Shown here: positions 1-8,412 of the stretch, in pieces
How positions within the stretch are numbered: the stretch's first letter is position 1
How the letters are laid out: each line of letters starts with the position of its first letter
Origin: Chloroflexota bacterium
Lineage (GTDB): Bacteria > Chloroflexota > Dormibacteria > CF-121
Direction of reading: 5' to 3'
Assembly (NCBI GenBank): GCA_005881235.1
Contig: VBEQ01000147.1
Span: 1-34,679 of the forward strand
Length of the DNA: 34,679 nucleotides
The notes under the pieces: model-generated
Database searches by the model: none
What the model was told of the DNA's origin: nothing
What the model saw: only the letters and a program-made list of their open reading frames with translations
Translations under genes and position numbers: made by a program

Positions 1-553
1 GGTTGAGGATCTTCTCCCGAGACAGCACCTTGCCGGCGTTCGACGCGAGGAAGGCGAGGAGATCGAACTCGGTGTGCGTCAGCATCACCTCGCTGGAGTC
101 GTGGAAGACGCGCCGCTCGTTGAGGTCGATTACGAGGTCCTTGAATTCCAGGCGCCCCTGGTTGACCGCTTCCTCCTCCTGGCGTGCCTTGCGCAGGTGG
201 GCGGCGATGCGGGCGAGCAGCTCACGGGTCCGGAAAGGTTTCGTGATGTAGTCGTCGGCGCCGATTTCCAGCCCGACGACCACATCGATCTCTTCCGTCT
301 TGGCGCTGAGGATGATGATCGGCACTCGGAGCCCGGCCTTGCGGATGTCGCGGCAGACGTCGAATCCGGAGACGTCGGGCAGCATGATGTCGAGCAGGAT
401 CAGGTCCGGCTTGCTCAGCTCGATCCGGCGGAGCGCCTCGGCGCCGGTCTCCGCCTCGACCACCTCGTAGCCCTCTTTCTCGAGGGCAAGATGGACCGCC
501 TTGCGGATCATGGCCTCGTCGTCGACGATCAGGATCTTCTTCGCGGGTGGCAT
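1..553 (-). CDS. OmpR/PhoB-family response regulator (3' end outside window)
   Basis: The ORF track omits this gene because it runs off the left edge; I translated it from the ATG at 553. The 184 visible residues hold a full receiver domain: acidic pair D11-D12, phosphoacceptor D55 in LILLDIMLPD, switch S83 and K105 in ITKPF. The first part of an OmpR-type winged-helix domain follows (LTHTEFDLLAFLA, then SREKILN), and the recognition helix lies outside the window. It should act as a cytoplasmic DNA-binding regulator phosphorylated by the kinase encoded just upstream, whose stop codon ends 3 nt before this ATG. The target genes are unknown; the operon partners suggest envelope or peptidoglycan control, which is inference. 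Confidence 0.95.
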   Translation of the reverse strand, partial: MPPAKKILIVDDEAMIRKAVHLALEKEGYEVVEAETGAEALRRIELSKPDLILLDIMLPDVSGFDVCRDIRKAGLRVPIIILSAKTEEIDVVVGLEIGADDYITKPFRTRELLARIAAHLRKARQEEEAVNQGRLEFKDLVIDLNERRVFHDSSEVMLTHTEFDLLAFLASNAGKVLSREKILN

Positions 554-556
554 CGC

Positions 557-1669
557 TTAATGTGCGCCGACGGCAACGCGCGGCCGCGTCCGGGTAGTGG
601 CCTCGGCGCGGGGCAAGATGACCGTGAAGACAGTGCCTTTCCCGTGGCGGCTGCGGACGTGAACCTGGCCGCCGAGCATCGTCACCAGGCTGCGCACGAT
701 GTACAACCCTAATCCAGTGCCTGACGTGCGGCGCACGACGGGGTCGTCGGCACGGTAGAACTTCTCGAATAGCCGGGGCATGTGCTCCTTGCGGATTCCG
801 ACCCCCTGGTCTGAAACCTCGAATCTCACCGCCGATTGATCGGCGCGCGCGTTGAAGGTGATCTGGGTTCCGGGCTCGGAGTATTTTATGGCATTGGTCA
901 AAAGGTTCACCAGGATCTGGTGAAGCTTGCGCGCCTCACCCATGATCGGCGGCAGGTCCTCGAGGGCCCGGCACTTGAGGATGCGTCCCTTGAGCATCGG
1001 CCGCACCTCGTCGCAGACATGCTCGACCACCGAGCCGATATCGACGCGCGAGAAATCGACGGAGATGCGACCGGAGTCGATCCGGCTCACCGCGAGAATG
1101 TCACCGATCAGACGTTCCATCCGGTCCGCCTGGCCGTGCAGGTCCTGCAACAGTTCCCGACGCTGGGCTTCTGATAAATCAAAGTCGAGCAAGAGCTCGC
1201 TCAATCCCTTGAGCGTGGTGAGCGGTGTTTTCAACTCGTGCGACGCTGCCAGCATCAGGGCATCGCGAGCCTCGATCGTCTCTAGCTCAGGCGTGACATC
1301 GTGGAGGATGATCACCGCCGCATCGGGCGTCTTCCCCTTGAGGCGGATGGGCGATACCGAGTAGGAGACCCGCACCGGGTCGTCGCTGGTGCGCAGCCGG
1401 AACAGGTAGGCGAAGTGGGTGTTGATGCGGGTGCCGAGCCGCAGCGCCCGCCGCAGCGCCCCGTTGGGCGCGCAGAGATTGACGCCGGTCTCGGTGCGCA
1501 CCTCGAGGATGTCGGCGGCCGGCCGCCCGATCGCGTCCCTCACGGCCCACCCAGTCAGCCGCTCGCCGACGGCGTTCAACGACAGCACGGTCGTCTCGCG
1601 GTCGACGAGGATCAGGGCCTGGGGGAATTGCTCAAAGGCCTGCTCGGAGAGCGTTCGCTCCCTCGCCAT
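557..1669 (-). CDS. Soluble PAS-domain sensor histidine kinase
   Basis: This 370-residue kinase has a PAS domain at about residues 10-128 and a HisKA domain with phosphorylatable H144 in ASHELKTPLT. A HATPase_c domain follows with N-box (LVNLLTNAIKY), G1 (DQGVGI), F-box (LFEKFYR) and G2 (GTGLGLYIV). No membrane segment or signal peptide is visible, so it should sense a cytoplasmic cue or partner through its PAS domain, unlike typical membrane-bound PhoR or WalK kinases. Its ATG directly follows the TGA of the FemX-like gene with no gap, and the response regulator starts 3 nt after its stop. Kinase and regulator are therefore almost certainly a cognate pair co-transcribed with the two transferases. 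The signal is unknown. Confidence 0.93.
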   Translation of the reverse strand: MARERTLSEQAFEQFPQALILVDRETTVLSLNAVGERLTGWAVRDAIGRPAADILEVRTETGVNLCAPNGALRRALRLGTRINTHFAYLFRLRTSDDPVRVSYSVSPIRLKGKTPDAAVIILHDVTPELETIEARDALMLAASHELKTPLTTLKGLSELLLDFDLSEAQRRELLQDLHGQADRMERLIGDILAVSRIDSGRISVDFSRVDIGSVVEHVCDEVRPMLKGRILKCRALEDLPPIMGEARKLHQILVNLLTNAIKYSEPGTQITFNARADQSAVRFEVSDQGVGIRKEHMPRLFEKFYRADDPVVRRTSGTGLGLYIVRSLVTMLGGQVHVRSRHGKGTVFTVILPRAEATTRTRPRVAVGAH

Positions 1670-2701
1670 TCACCGCAGTATATGCACTGGGGCGCGGACT
1701 TTCGCCTTCAATTGCTGAAGGCGCCGTTCGAGCTTGAGCGGAACGGGGCGCAGCACCCGCTCGTAGAGGCCGACGTAGCGGACCGTCTCGCCGCCGAAAC
1801 CGGTCTTGAACCGGTAGAGACCGAACCAGGGGTGGTCGGGCGCCGGTTCCTCCGGGATCCCCCACCAGTCGTAGGTATGGCAGCCGAGCGCTTTGAAGTC
1901 GAGCATCGCCTGCCAGTGCAGCAGGTAATTCGGCATCAGCTCGCGCTTGCGGTCGCTCGAGCCGCCGAAGAGGTAGTAGGCCGTGTTACCGAAGCGGAAG
2001 ACCATGATGCCTCCCAGGGTCTCGCCCTCGTGCTCGGCGAGGTAGAGCCGCACCTCGTCGGACGGCCCGAAGAGGTCGACCGCGGCCTGGTAGTAGGCGA
2101 CGCCCGGTAGGTGGATGCGCTGTCGCTTGCCGGTGTCGGCTGCCAGGCGGGCGAAGGTCGCCACGTCGCGCGAGGCGCGCACCGTCACTCCCTTTTTTTC
2201 CGCCAGGTTGAGGTTGTAGCGGGTCTTCGGCTTGAACCCGGCCTTGAGCGACTCCGGGTCGAGGTCGATGCGCAGGAGCCGCGTCGCCTCCGGCTGGACG
2301 GCCTTGCCCTTGCGAAAGCCGCGACCCTCGAAGAAGGCCGGCCACTCATCCCCAACTCGGGCGTTTGGCTCGACCCGGAGAATCAGCCCCCGGCCGGTGG
2401 CGGCACGGTGATCGAGGGCATCCAGCATCAGCAAGCGCTCGCGCTCGGCCACCACCGGCCCGCGCGGTACGTAGTAGACCGCGCCCCCGGGGTAGAGGCT
2501 GGCGCTGCGCAGCAACGAGCACACACCGGCGCGGCCATCGTGGACGAGGAGCCGCTCCACGGTCCACCCGAAGCGCGACTGTAGCTCGCCCCACTTCCAG
2601 CTCTGCAGCAGGTTGGCCTCGGGCTGCGCCAGCAGCAACTGGTCCCAGGCCTGCGCGCCCAGTCGCTCGCCAGGCGTAACGGCGAGGGCGGTCTCAGACA
2701 A
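1670..2701 (-). CDS. FemX/FemAB-like peptidoglycan aminoacyltransferase (copy 1)
   Basis: FemABX proteins use aminoacyl-tRNA to add amino acids to the lipid II peptide and so build cross-bridges. The sequence shows the two GNAT-like halves of the family: an N-terminal SWKWGELQSRFGW segment, a VYYVPRGPVV strand, a central KPKTRYNLNLAEKKGV motif, then LLHWQAMLDFKALG and a YDWWGIPEE motif near the end. The track starts at a TTG at 2725. I prefer the TTG at 2701 (343 aa), which overlaps the upstream gene's end by 8 nt and trims an unconserved-looking leader; GTG at 2719 is another option. The paralogue just upstream suggests stepwise addition of two bridge residues. The actual amino acids cannot be read from sequence. 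Confidence 0.88.
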   Translation of the reverse strand: MSETALAVTPGERLGAQAWDQLLLAQPEANLLQSWKWGELQSRFGWTVERLLVHDGRAGVCSLLRSASLYPGGAVYYVPRGPVVAERERLLMLDALDHRAATGRGLILRVEPNARVGDEWPAFFEGRGFRKGKAVQPEATRLLRIDLDPESLKAGFKPKTRYNLNLAEKKGVTVRASRDVATFARLAADTGKRQRIHLPGVAYYQAAVDLFGPSDEVRLYLAEHEGETLGGIMVFRFGNTAYYLFGGSSDRKRELMPNYLLHWQAMLDFKALGCHTYDWWGIPEEPAPDHPWFGLYRFKTGFGGETVRYVGLYERVLRPVPLKLERRLQQLKAKVRAPVHILR

Positions 2702-3713
2702 ACTCGGGCTGACCCGCACGCGCAAAGCGCTCCGCCAGGCGAATCGTCAGCGTCGCGGCGCGGTTGACCGGGAGATCATACAGCCCGATGAACCGCACCA
2801 TCCGCCCGTTGAAGCGCGACTTGAAGACGTAGTAGCCGTAGCCGCGCTGCCCGGGCTGCGGATCCAGTGGCACGCCCCACATGTCATAGGTGCTGCAGGC
2901 CCGTCGCTGGGCATCCTCGATCGCCCTCCAGTGGAGAAGGTAGCCGGGCTTGAGCTCCTTGGCATCGCCTCGCGTGCCTCCGTACAGGTAAATCAGCTTG
3001 GGCCCGAAGAAGAGCATCACGGCCCCGGCCAGCAGGCGGTCCTCCTGCCGGGCGAGGTAAACGGCCACCTGGCCACGCTCGCGGAAGAGGGCGAGCAGAT
3101 CCTGGTAATAGGCGCGGCTGCGGATGGTGAACTGCTCGCGCGCGGCCGTCTCCTGGAGCAGTTCATAAAAGCTGTCCATCGCCGCCGAGGCCTCCGAGGC
3201 TTCGACCTTGATCCCCTGCTTGATGCCGGCGCGGATGTTGCGCCGGGTGGACTCCTTGAGGCGCGACATCGCTTCGTCTCCGCCGCTGATGTCGACCAGC
3301 CAGCTCGCCTGGTGCTGGATCGGATGGCGGCTCGGCAGCCCGCCAGACTCGGTCAACACCGCCCGCTGCGCATCGGTCGTCCATTCCGGGTCGACCTTGA
3401 GGACGGTGCCGCCGTCCTGGGCGAGCCGGTCTCGGAGCGCCTGCCAGAACGCGGGCCACTGGTCGAGGCGGCCGTCCAGGATGGGCCCGCGCGGCGCATA
3501 GTTCAAGGCCAGTCCCCCCGGAAGGCGGCGCCGCAGCACGGCCGCCGCCCCGATCGCCGTCCCGTGATCGGTCCAGAAGTAGCGCTGAACGCCCCAACCG
3601 TAGCGCGACTTGAGGCTGCCCCAGGCCCAGGCCTGCAATACCGAAGCATCGCCAGCCTGAGAGACGAACGCGTCCCACGCCGACGCGTCGTCGCAAGTCC
3701 TCAATTCGGGCAT
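2694..3713 (-). CDS. FemX/FemAB-like peptidoglycan aminoacyltransferase (copy 2)
   Basis: This is a paralogue of the next gene, sharing the AWAWGSLKSRYGW, NYAPRGPIL, KESTRRNIRAGIKQGIKV and YDMWGVPLDPQPG motifs, ending with a fold-closing FKSRFNGRMVRFIGLYD stretch. The tracked ORF starts at 3905, inside the divergent DUF4388 gene. I choose the ATG at 3713 (339 aa, MPELRTCDDAS) because family homology begins here, a TAAGCT box lies 8 nt upstream, and the start leaves a 121-bp divergent intergenic region. It is the first gene of a four-gene operon ending in a two-component system. It probably acts at the inner face of the membrane on lipid II; substrate specificity is unknown. Confidence 0.88.
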   Translation of the reverse strand: MPELRTCDDASAWDAFVSQAGDASVLQAWAWGSLKSRYGWGVQRYFWTDHGTAIGAAAVLRRRLPGGLALNYAPRGPILDGRLDQWPAFWQALRDRLAQDGGTVLKVDPEWTTDAQRAVLTESGGLPSRHPIQHQASWLVDISGGDEAMSRLKESTRRNIRAGIKQGIKVEASEASAAMDSFYELLQETAAREQFTIRSRAYYQDLLALFRERGQVAVYLARQEDRLLAGAVMLFFGPKLIYLYGGTRGDAKELKPGYLLHWRAIEDAQRRACSTYDMWGVPLDPQPGQRGYGYYVFKSRFNGRMVRFIGLYDLPVNRAATLTIRLAERFARAGQPEFV

Positions 3714-3834
3714 GCCTTGACAGCTTACCCCGGCTCTGGGAAAGTCGCGCCACAACGCGTCGCTCGCAGTTCGGTTATCGTATTTGGCCTGTGCTAGCAT
3801 TGGTTGGAAATCTCGGGGCGGTGGGAGGCTTTTG
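3714..3834. promoter_or_regulatory. Divergent promoter region between femX-like operon and DUF4388 gene
   Basis: This 121-bp gap must hold promoters in both directions. On the minus strand a TAAGCT hexamer (3722-3727) sits 8 nt before the ATG at 3713, fitting the short-leader or leaderless pattern seen elsewhere in the window. On the plus strand the GTG at 3835 has a clear Shine-Dalgarno GGGAGG at 3823-3828, so that transcript should carry a leader. I found no convincing plus-strand -10. Confidence 0.45.
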
Positions 3835-5325
3835 GTGAGTACCATCGAGCAGGCGCCGGGGCTTCTCGACAACAGGGGGTCGCTCAACCAGACACCGCTG
3901 CTCACCCTGTTGCAGTCGAAGCAAGCCCAGCGCGCTACCGGTACACTTCAGGTCCGAAATGGCGGTGAGGCGTACTCGCTGTTCTTTTTGTTCGGGCACC
4001 TCTTTCACGCCTACGGCAACGGGAGCCAGGGCGAGGAGGCCGTTTTCACACCGCTCTCCTGGCGGCAAGGCGATTACTCCTTCGACCCGAAATCCAAGCT
4101 CCCTACCGAAGAAACGATCACCGCACCGACCGCCGACATCCTCGCCGAGGCCAAGCGGCGGGGCGTCCCGGGTGCCGATAACGGACCGGCACCGGTTCGC
4201 GAATCCGCGCCGGCCCAGGCCGCCGCTCCCGTCCCCTCGGCTCCGCCGCAACGCCAGGTCAGTGAGCGCCCGGTGGTGAGCCAGCCCCCGGCCGCTGCCC
4301 AAGCGGCGCCCGCACCAGAGGAAGGGCCGCCGCCAACCGAGCTCTACCCGCTGCCGGTTGGGAAGCTCGTCTACGAGTCGCTCAAGACCGCCTTCGTCGA
4401 TTTCCCCAAACTGCTGCGCTCGCTGAGCAGCGACCGGCTCACCGGATACCTGCGACTCACCGGGCTCGCCTCGCGAGGCATGATCCTCTTCTACCAGGGC
4501 AGCCTGATCGAAAGCTTCTACGACGGGGGCGCGGTGGTCTCCACCGGACGCACGGCCTTCTCCCTCTTCAAGAACGATGTCGACCGCGGGGAAGGCAGCA
4601 TGGACGTCATCGAATTGTCCTCCGAAGTGGTCACCGCCATCTATCAGCTGCTGACGGCGCCGACCATCCTGCAGGGGTTGCTGGCGCGCTTCGTCGACAT
4701 CCGCGCGCTGCTCCAGTATCTGCAGGAAGAGAAGATCCATGGCAGCCTCCTGGTCCGCGCTCCGGAAGAGATGGGCATCATCCTCCTGCGTGACGGCCAG
4801 TTGCTGGGCGCCTTCACCCGTGGACAGCCCCAGTTGATGCAAGACCCCGAGATCGTGACCCGACTCTGCGCCGACTCGAAGACCCGCATCGAGGTAAAGG
4901 CGGTCGCCGACCTCGAGGAGCCGGCATCGGTGAGCCTCGAAGAGATGCTCGCCATGACGCCCTCGGTCCCCTCGACCGTCTACCGACCTACCCCGGCGCC
5001 GGTGCAAGCCGGCCCCGCCGCCCAGGCCCAGGCACCCCAGCGCGTCCCCAGCTATCAGGCGGCTCAACCCGTCCAGGCCCCGGCCGCCGGCGAGCCGGAC
5101 ATCGACTGGCCAGCCCTGATGAGCCAGCTGAACCAGATGGCCGACACCGCGCTCCAGAACCGGTCGAAGAAGGTCAAAGAGATGCTGAGCTCGACGGAGC
5201 ACAACGTCGATGCGCTCGACCGGACGATCGACCGGATCTCGCAGACCTCGATCATGTTTGTGGACCCGGCGCGCCTGACCAACCTGGCCAACGAGATGCG
5301 CCAGCTGCTCGAAGAGCAAAGGTAG
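3835..5325 (+). CDS. Multi-DUF4388 (PATAN-like) protein
   Basis: This 496-residue soluble protein opens with a clear DUF4388 domain (about residues 3-85: TPLLTLLQSKQAQRATGTLQ, then FFLFGHLFHA and a QGDYSFDP end). A Pro/Ala-rich linker follows. Two further regions repeat the same layout: LLRSLSSDRLTGYLRLTG with LFYQGSLIESFYDGG, and LLQYLQEEKIHGSLLVRA with LLRDGQLLGAFTRGQ. After a second Ala/Pro/Gln linker the C-terminus is helical (MSQLNQMADTALQNRSKKVK). DUF4388/PATAN domains are known from bacterial signalling proteins and are thought to mediate protein contacts. The start is the GTG at 3835, supported by GGGAGG six bases upstream, not the tracked ATG at 3784. It is divergent from the kinase operon, so a link to that pathway is plausible but unproven. 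Confidence 0.8.
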   Translation: MSTIEQAPGLLDNRGSLNQTPLLTLLQSKQAQRATGTLQVRNGGEAYSLFFLFGHLFHAYGNGSQGEEAVFTPLSWRQGDYSFDPKSKLPTEETITAPTADILAEAKRRGVPGADNGPAPVRESAPAQAAAPVPSAPPQRQVSERPVVSQPPAAAQAAPAPEEGPPPTELYPLPVGKLVYESLKTAFVDFPKLLRSLSSDRLTGYLRLTGLASRGMILFYQGSLIESFYDGGAVVSTGRTAFSLFKNDVDRGEGSMDVIELSSEVVTAIYQLLTAPTILQGLLARFVDIRALLQYLQEEKIHGSLLVRAPEEMGIILLRDGQLLGAFTRGQPQLMQDPEIVTRLCADSKTRIEVKAVADLEEPASVSLEEMLAMTPSVPSTVYRPTPAPVQAGPAAQAQAPQRVPSYQAAQPVQAPAAGEPDIDWPALMSQLNQMADTALQNRSKKVKEMLSSTEHNVDALDRTIDRISQTSIMFVDPARLTNLANEMRQLLEEQR

Positions 5326-5380
5326 CGCCGCCGCCGCTGGACCTCGCCAGGCACCCATCTCGCTAACCTTCTAACCGGGT

Positions 5381-7072
5381 ATGCGCCGCGGAATTTTTGT
5401 GATCCTGGCCTTGTTGGCGCCTCTCGCGTCCGCCTGCGCGCTGAACCCTCCACGCATCGTCAGCATCGCGCCCGGCCGTGAGGCAACCGATGTTGCGACC
5501 AACCAGGCGATCACCATCAGCTTCGACCGCGCGATGAACCATGAATCGGTGGAGCAGCGGTTCGGGCTCAGCCCCGCCTTGCCGGGGTGCAGTGGATCGA
5601 AGAACTGCCACTTCGCCTGGAGTGGCAACACCCTGACCTTCATCCACGCCCACGTCAACTTCGACGTTTCCACCGCCTACCAGGTTTCGATGCATGCCGG
5701 CTACGCCGATGCGACCGGCCAGCAGAATGGCCTCGAGCACTCCTGGCGGTTCGTCACCGAAGGACGACCTGCGCTGGTGGCGGTCGATCCGTCCGACAAC
5801 GCGACGGCGGTCGCCCCGGATCGCAACATCGTCCTCAGCTTCAGCCGTCCCATGCTGGCCGACTCCATGCGGGCCGCCGTCCAGCTCAGCCCCGACACCC
5901 CCTTCTTGCTGCGCTCGAAGCCAGGCGGGGACGGCGCCCAGTTCGAGATCATTCCAACCGCGGTGCTCCAACCCAACCAGAGCTACACCCTCTCCGTCGA
6001 CCGGCCGGTCGACACCCACGAGAACGCCATCTATGGACGCGTCCAGACCCGCTTTCGGACGGGATCGCTGGGCCTGTCCCGAAAAATCGGGTACCTTGTC
6101 GCGCAGCCCGGCCAGCCGGCCTTCGCGGTGGGGATCGTGGATCCCCACGCGGATGGCTTCCTGGGCCGCTCGACGCCGAAAATCATCTACCGGCTCAGCG
6201 CGCAGAGCCAGCTCGAGGACGCCATCCTTTCCTTCGACTGGTCACCCGACGCCCAGCGCCTCGTCGTGGTGCAGGCGCCGCGCAACGCGGACAGCGGCCC
6301 CATCCAGATCGTCGACGTGGCGACCGGCACGGTGATCCGACCGGGCATCAGTGGGTCCGCTGTCTACTGGTCGCAGGACGGCACGATCGTGTACCGGCGA
6401 GACGGGACGCTGCGCCGCTTCCGTCCGTCAACGCTCGAGGACATTGCCCTCACCGATTTGTCGGACGGCCGCGTGAACGACCCGGTCGCGCTGAGCCCGG
6501 ACGGCAAATCGATCGCCTACAGCGCCGCGGACGCGCAAGGCGTCAACCATCTGTGGATCCTGAACCTGGACCTGCGCAGCCGTTATCGGCCGGTCGGGCT
6601 CGACGATCCGGCCGACCACCCGGCCTGGTCGCCGAACGGGACCAAGCTGGCCTTCCGGCGGCTGACCGCGGCCGGGCCGGAACTCTGGGTCTACGACCTT
6701 TCGGCCAGCGGGGCCGGTGCCTACCGCCGCGGCGGCCCGCTTGATGTCACGGGGGCCGCGTGGCTCAACGACAACAGCACCGTTTTTGTCGCCACTGGCA
6801 GCGGAGACTCGGCGGCCCTCTACCGCGTCAACATCTTCTCGGCCGGCGAGGCCGGTGGCGTGGTCAAGGTCACCGGAAGCAAGGATGCGCCGAACGGATC
6901 GACCCCCAACACACCCGTCTACGACCGCCGGATCGGGTTCGTCGGCCAGGTCGATCATCTGCCCCAGCTCTACGTCATGAACGGGGACGGCTCCCGCCCG
7001 CAGCAGCTGACCGAATGGGAAGCCGATTACCCGTATACCGGACAGGCGCCGAACTGGGTGCCGGTCGGTTAG
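5381..7072 (+). CDS. Lipoprotein with Big_5 domains and TolB-like beta-propeller
   Basis: The 563-residue product starts with an export signal (MRRGIFVILALLAPLASAC) ending in a lipobox-like ASAC, so it is probably lipid-anchored outside the membrane. Two Ig-like Big_5 (SbsA-type) units follow; each has a P-x-(D/G)-x-A-T-x-(V/A)-x-x-(N/D) strand and an (L/I)SF-(D/S)-R-(P/A)-M motif, at about residues 25-125 and 130-230. The C-terminal half contains PD40/TolB-like blades (LSFDWSPDAQRLVVV, ALSPDGKSIAYS, PAWSPNGTKLAFRR, and a final PQQLT blade). No catalytic motif is visible. It may be an envelope-binding or scaffolding protein. It lies 55 nt after the DUF4388 gene and could be co-transcribed. 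Its TAG overlaps the stop of the convergent MFS gene. Confidence 0.8.
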   Translation: MRRGIFVILALLAPLASACALNPPRIVSIAPGREATDVATNQAITISFDRAMNHESVEQRFGLSPALPGCSGSKNCHFAWSGNTLTFIHAHVNFDVSTAYQVSMHAGYADATGQQNGLEHSWRFVTEGRPALVAVDPSDNATAVAPDRNIVLSFSRPMLADSMRAAVQLSPDTPFLLRSKPGGDGAQFEIIPTAVLQPNQSYTLSVDRPVDTHENAIYGRVQTRFRTGSLGLSRKIGYLVAQPGQPAFAVGIVDPHADGFLGRSTPKIIYRLSAQSQLEDAILSFDWSPDAQRLVVVQAPRNADSGPIQIVDVATGTVIRPGISGSAVYWSQDGTIVYRRDGTLRRFRPSTLEDIALTDLSDGRVNDPVALSPDGKSIAYSAADAQGVNHLWILNLDLRSRYRPVGLDDPADHPAWSPNGTKLAFRRLTAAGPELWVYDLSASGAGAYRRGGPLDVTGAAWLNDNSTVFVATGSGDSAALYRVNIFSAGEAGGVVKVTGSKDAPNGSTPNTPVYDRRIGFVGQVDHLPQLYVMNGDGSRPQQLTEWEADYPYTGQAPNWVPVG

Positions 7073-8352
7073 GCGGCGCGCGGGAGGACGTCGTCCGGCG
7101 CGATCTCGAGATTGGTGGGCGGCTTGAGGTAGTTGGCGTGGAAGTAGGCGCGCACCCAGACCGTGACGAGCATGGCAATCGCCATCAGCAGCGCCGACGA
7201 CCAGAAGGGCATGCTGACCTGAAGGCCGTACATCCAGCCGGCAATCGGGTAGGCGACGATGACTACCGCGCCGGTGACCAGGGCGAAGAGCCCGTAGCCC
7301 TTGGCCATGGCGTAGTCCGGCAGCACTTCGCCGATCACCGCGGTCATGACCTGACGAAAGGACCAGAAGGCCCCCCGCAGAAAGAAGGCGAGCCCCAGGA
7401 TCGGCAGGGCCATGGAGGAGAGCAGCAGGATCGCGGAGACCACATACGCCGCCTCGAAGCAGAGAACGATGACCACGCTGCCAAGCGTCCGGCGCAGCCG
7501 CCCCAGGCTCAGGCCCATGATGACCGAGCCCAGGTAGAGCACGCTCATCAGGACTCCGATCCAGAAGTTGTCGACATGGGCGGCCTCGCGGGCGTAGAGC
7601 GCGGTGAAGGTCCACGGGATGAAGATGATGGCCGTCACGAGCGTGAACAGCGAGAGCATGACCCGGTAGGCGGGGAAGCGCATCAGGTCTCGATAGCGGA
7701 TCGACGGCACGCTGAACCGCGGCGTCGGTTTGGCCGGCAGGAAGGCGATGCAGACGGTCGCGAGGACGAAGAAGGCGAAGGACACCCAGAAGAGCGCACT
7801 CAGGGGGACGACCTGGGCCAGCCATCCGGAGAGCACGCTGGAGGCGATCAGGCCGAGCGAGTAGGCGGAGAAGACCGTGGTCATGACGGCCGCGATCCGG
7901 TCGCGGGGCACGCCCAGCGAGAGGTAAACGCTGATGGCCGGCGTGTTGAACACCGAGACCTGGAGGAAGAGGATCCCAAGGGCGGTCCAGCCCCAGTGGG
8001 GCGCCACCGCGTAGCAGAACGGCGCCGGCACGGCGAGTGCCCAGCCGGCGATCACTGTCTTGCGCAGGTCGCGGCGCTCGGCCAGCCCGGTGCCGGGCAG
8101 CATCACCAGCGTCGCCACCAGCATGCCGATGGCGGCAAGCACGCCGATCTCGAAGGCGCTCGCGCCCAGCTCGCGCTGGTAGATGACCCCGAAGGCGATG
8201 AAGGGGCCGGCGCCCAGGCCGGAGAGCCCGTGGGCGAAGAAGAGGAGCCAGCCACCCCGGTCGATGCGGACGCGGATCTCCGGGCGATGGCCGCCAACCG
8301 GTTGCGGGAGTGGGCGCGGCGCACGGGCTGGGAGCACACCCGTATATCGCAC
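7069..8352 (-). CDS. Major facilitator superfamily transporter
   Basis: The 427-residue protein has about 12 hydrophobic segments, beginning with WLLFFAHGLSGLGAGPFIAFGVIY and ending near SALLMAIAMLVTVWV. A basic loop between TM2 and TM3 (LPGTGLAERRDLRKTVIAGW) resembles the MFS A-motif region. The substrate is not recognisable. It lies 60 nt downstream of the MMPL gene on the same strand, so it is probably the last gene of the TetR-MMPL-MFS cluster and may contribute to efflux. The GTG at 8352 gives an Arg/Pro-rich 31-residue leader before TM1; a slightly later start such as the GTG at 8337 is possible. Its stop overlaps the convergent lipoprotein's stop. Confidence 0.85.
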   Translation of the reverse strand: MRYTGVLPARAPRPLPQPVGGHRPEIRVRIDRGGWLLFFAHGLSGLGAGPFIAFGVIYQRELGASAFEIGVLAAIGMLVATLVMLPGTGLAERRDLRKTVIAGWALAVPAPFCYAVAPHWGWTALGILFLQVSVFNTPAISVYLSLGVPRDRIAAVMTTVFSAYSLGLIASSVLSGWLAQVVPLSALFWVSFAFFVLATVCIAFLPAKPTPRFSVPSIRYRDLMRFPAYRVMLSLFTLVTAIIFIPWTFTALYAREAAHVDNFWIGVLMSVLYLGSVIMGLSLGRLRRTLGSVVIVLCFEAAYVVSAILLLSSMALPILGLAFFLRGAFWSFRQVMTAVIGEVLPDYAMAKGYGLFALVTGAVVIVAYPIAGWMYGLQVSMPFWSSALLMAIAMLVTVWVRAYFHANYLKPPTNLEIAPDDVLPRAA

Positions 8353-8412
8353 CGATCGCGGCGACCCATCGAGCGGGCCGGCGACGAACCGGTGAAAGCG
8401 CCGGCCGCGCGA

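Noticed and set aside
3717-3722. TTGACA on the plus strand as a -35 element
   Set aside because: No acceptable -10 lies 16-18 bp downstream.
3775-5358. 527-aa minus-strand ORF
   Set aside because: It is a shadow of the DUF4388 gene, which has a ribosome site and recognisable domains; the shadow has no family motif.
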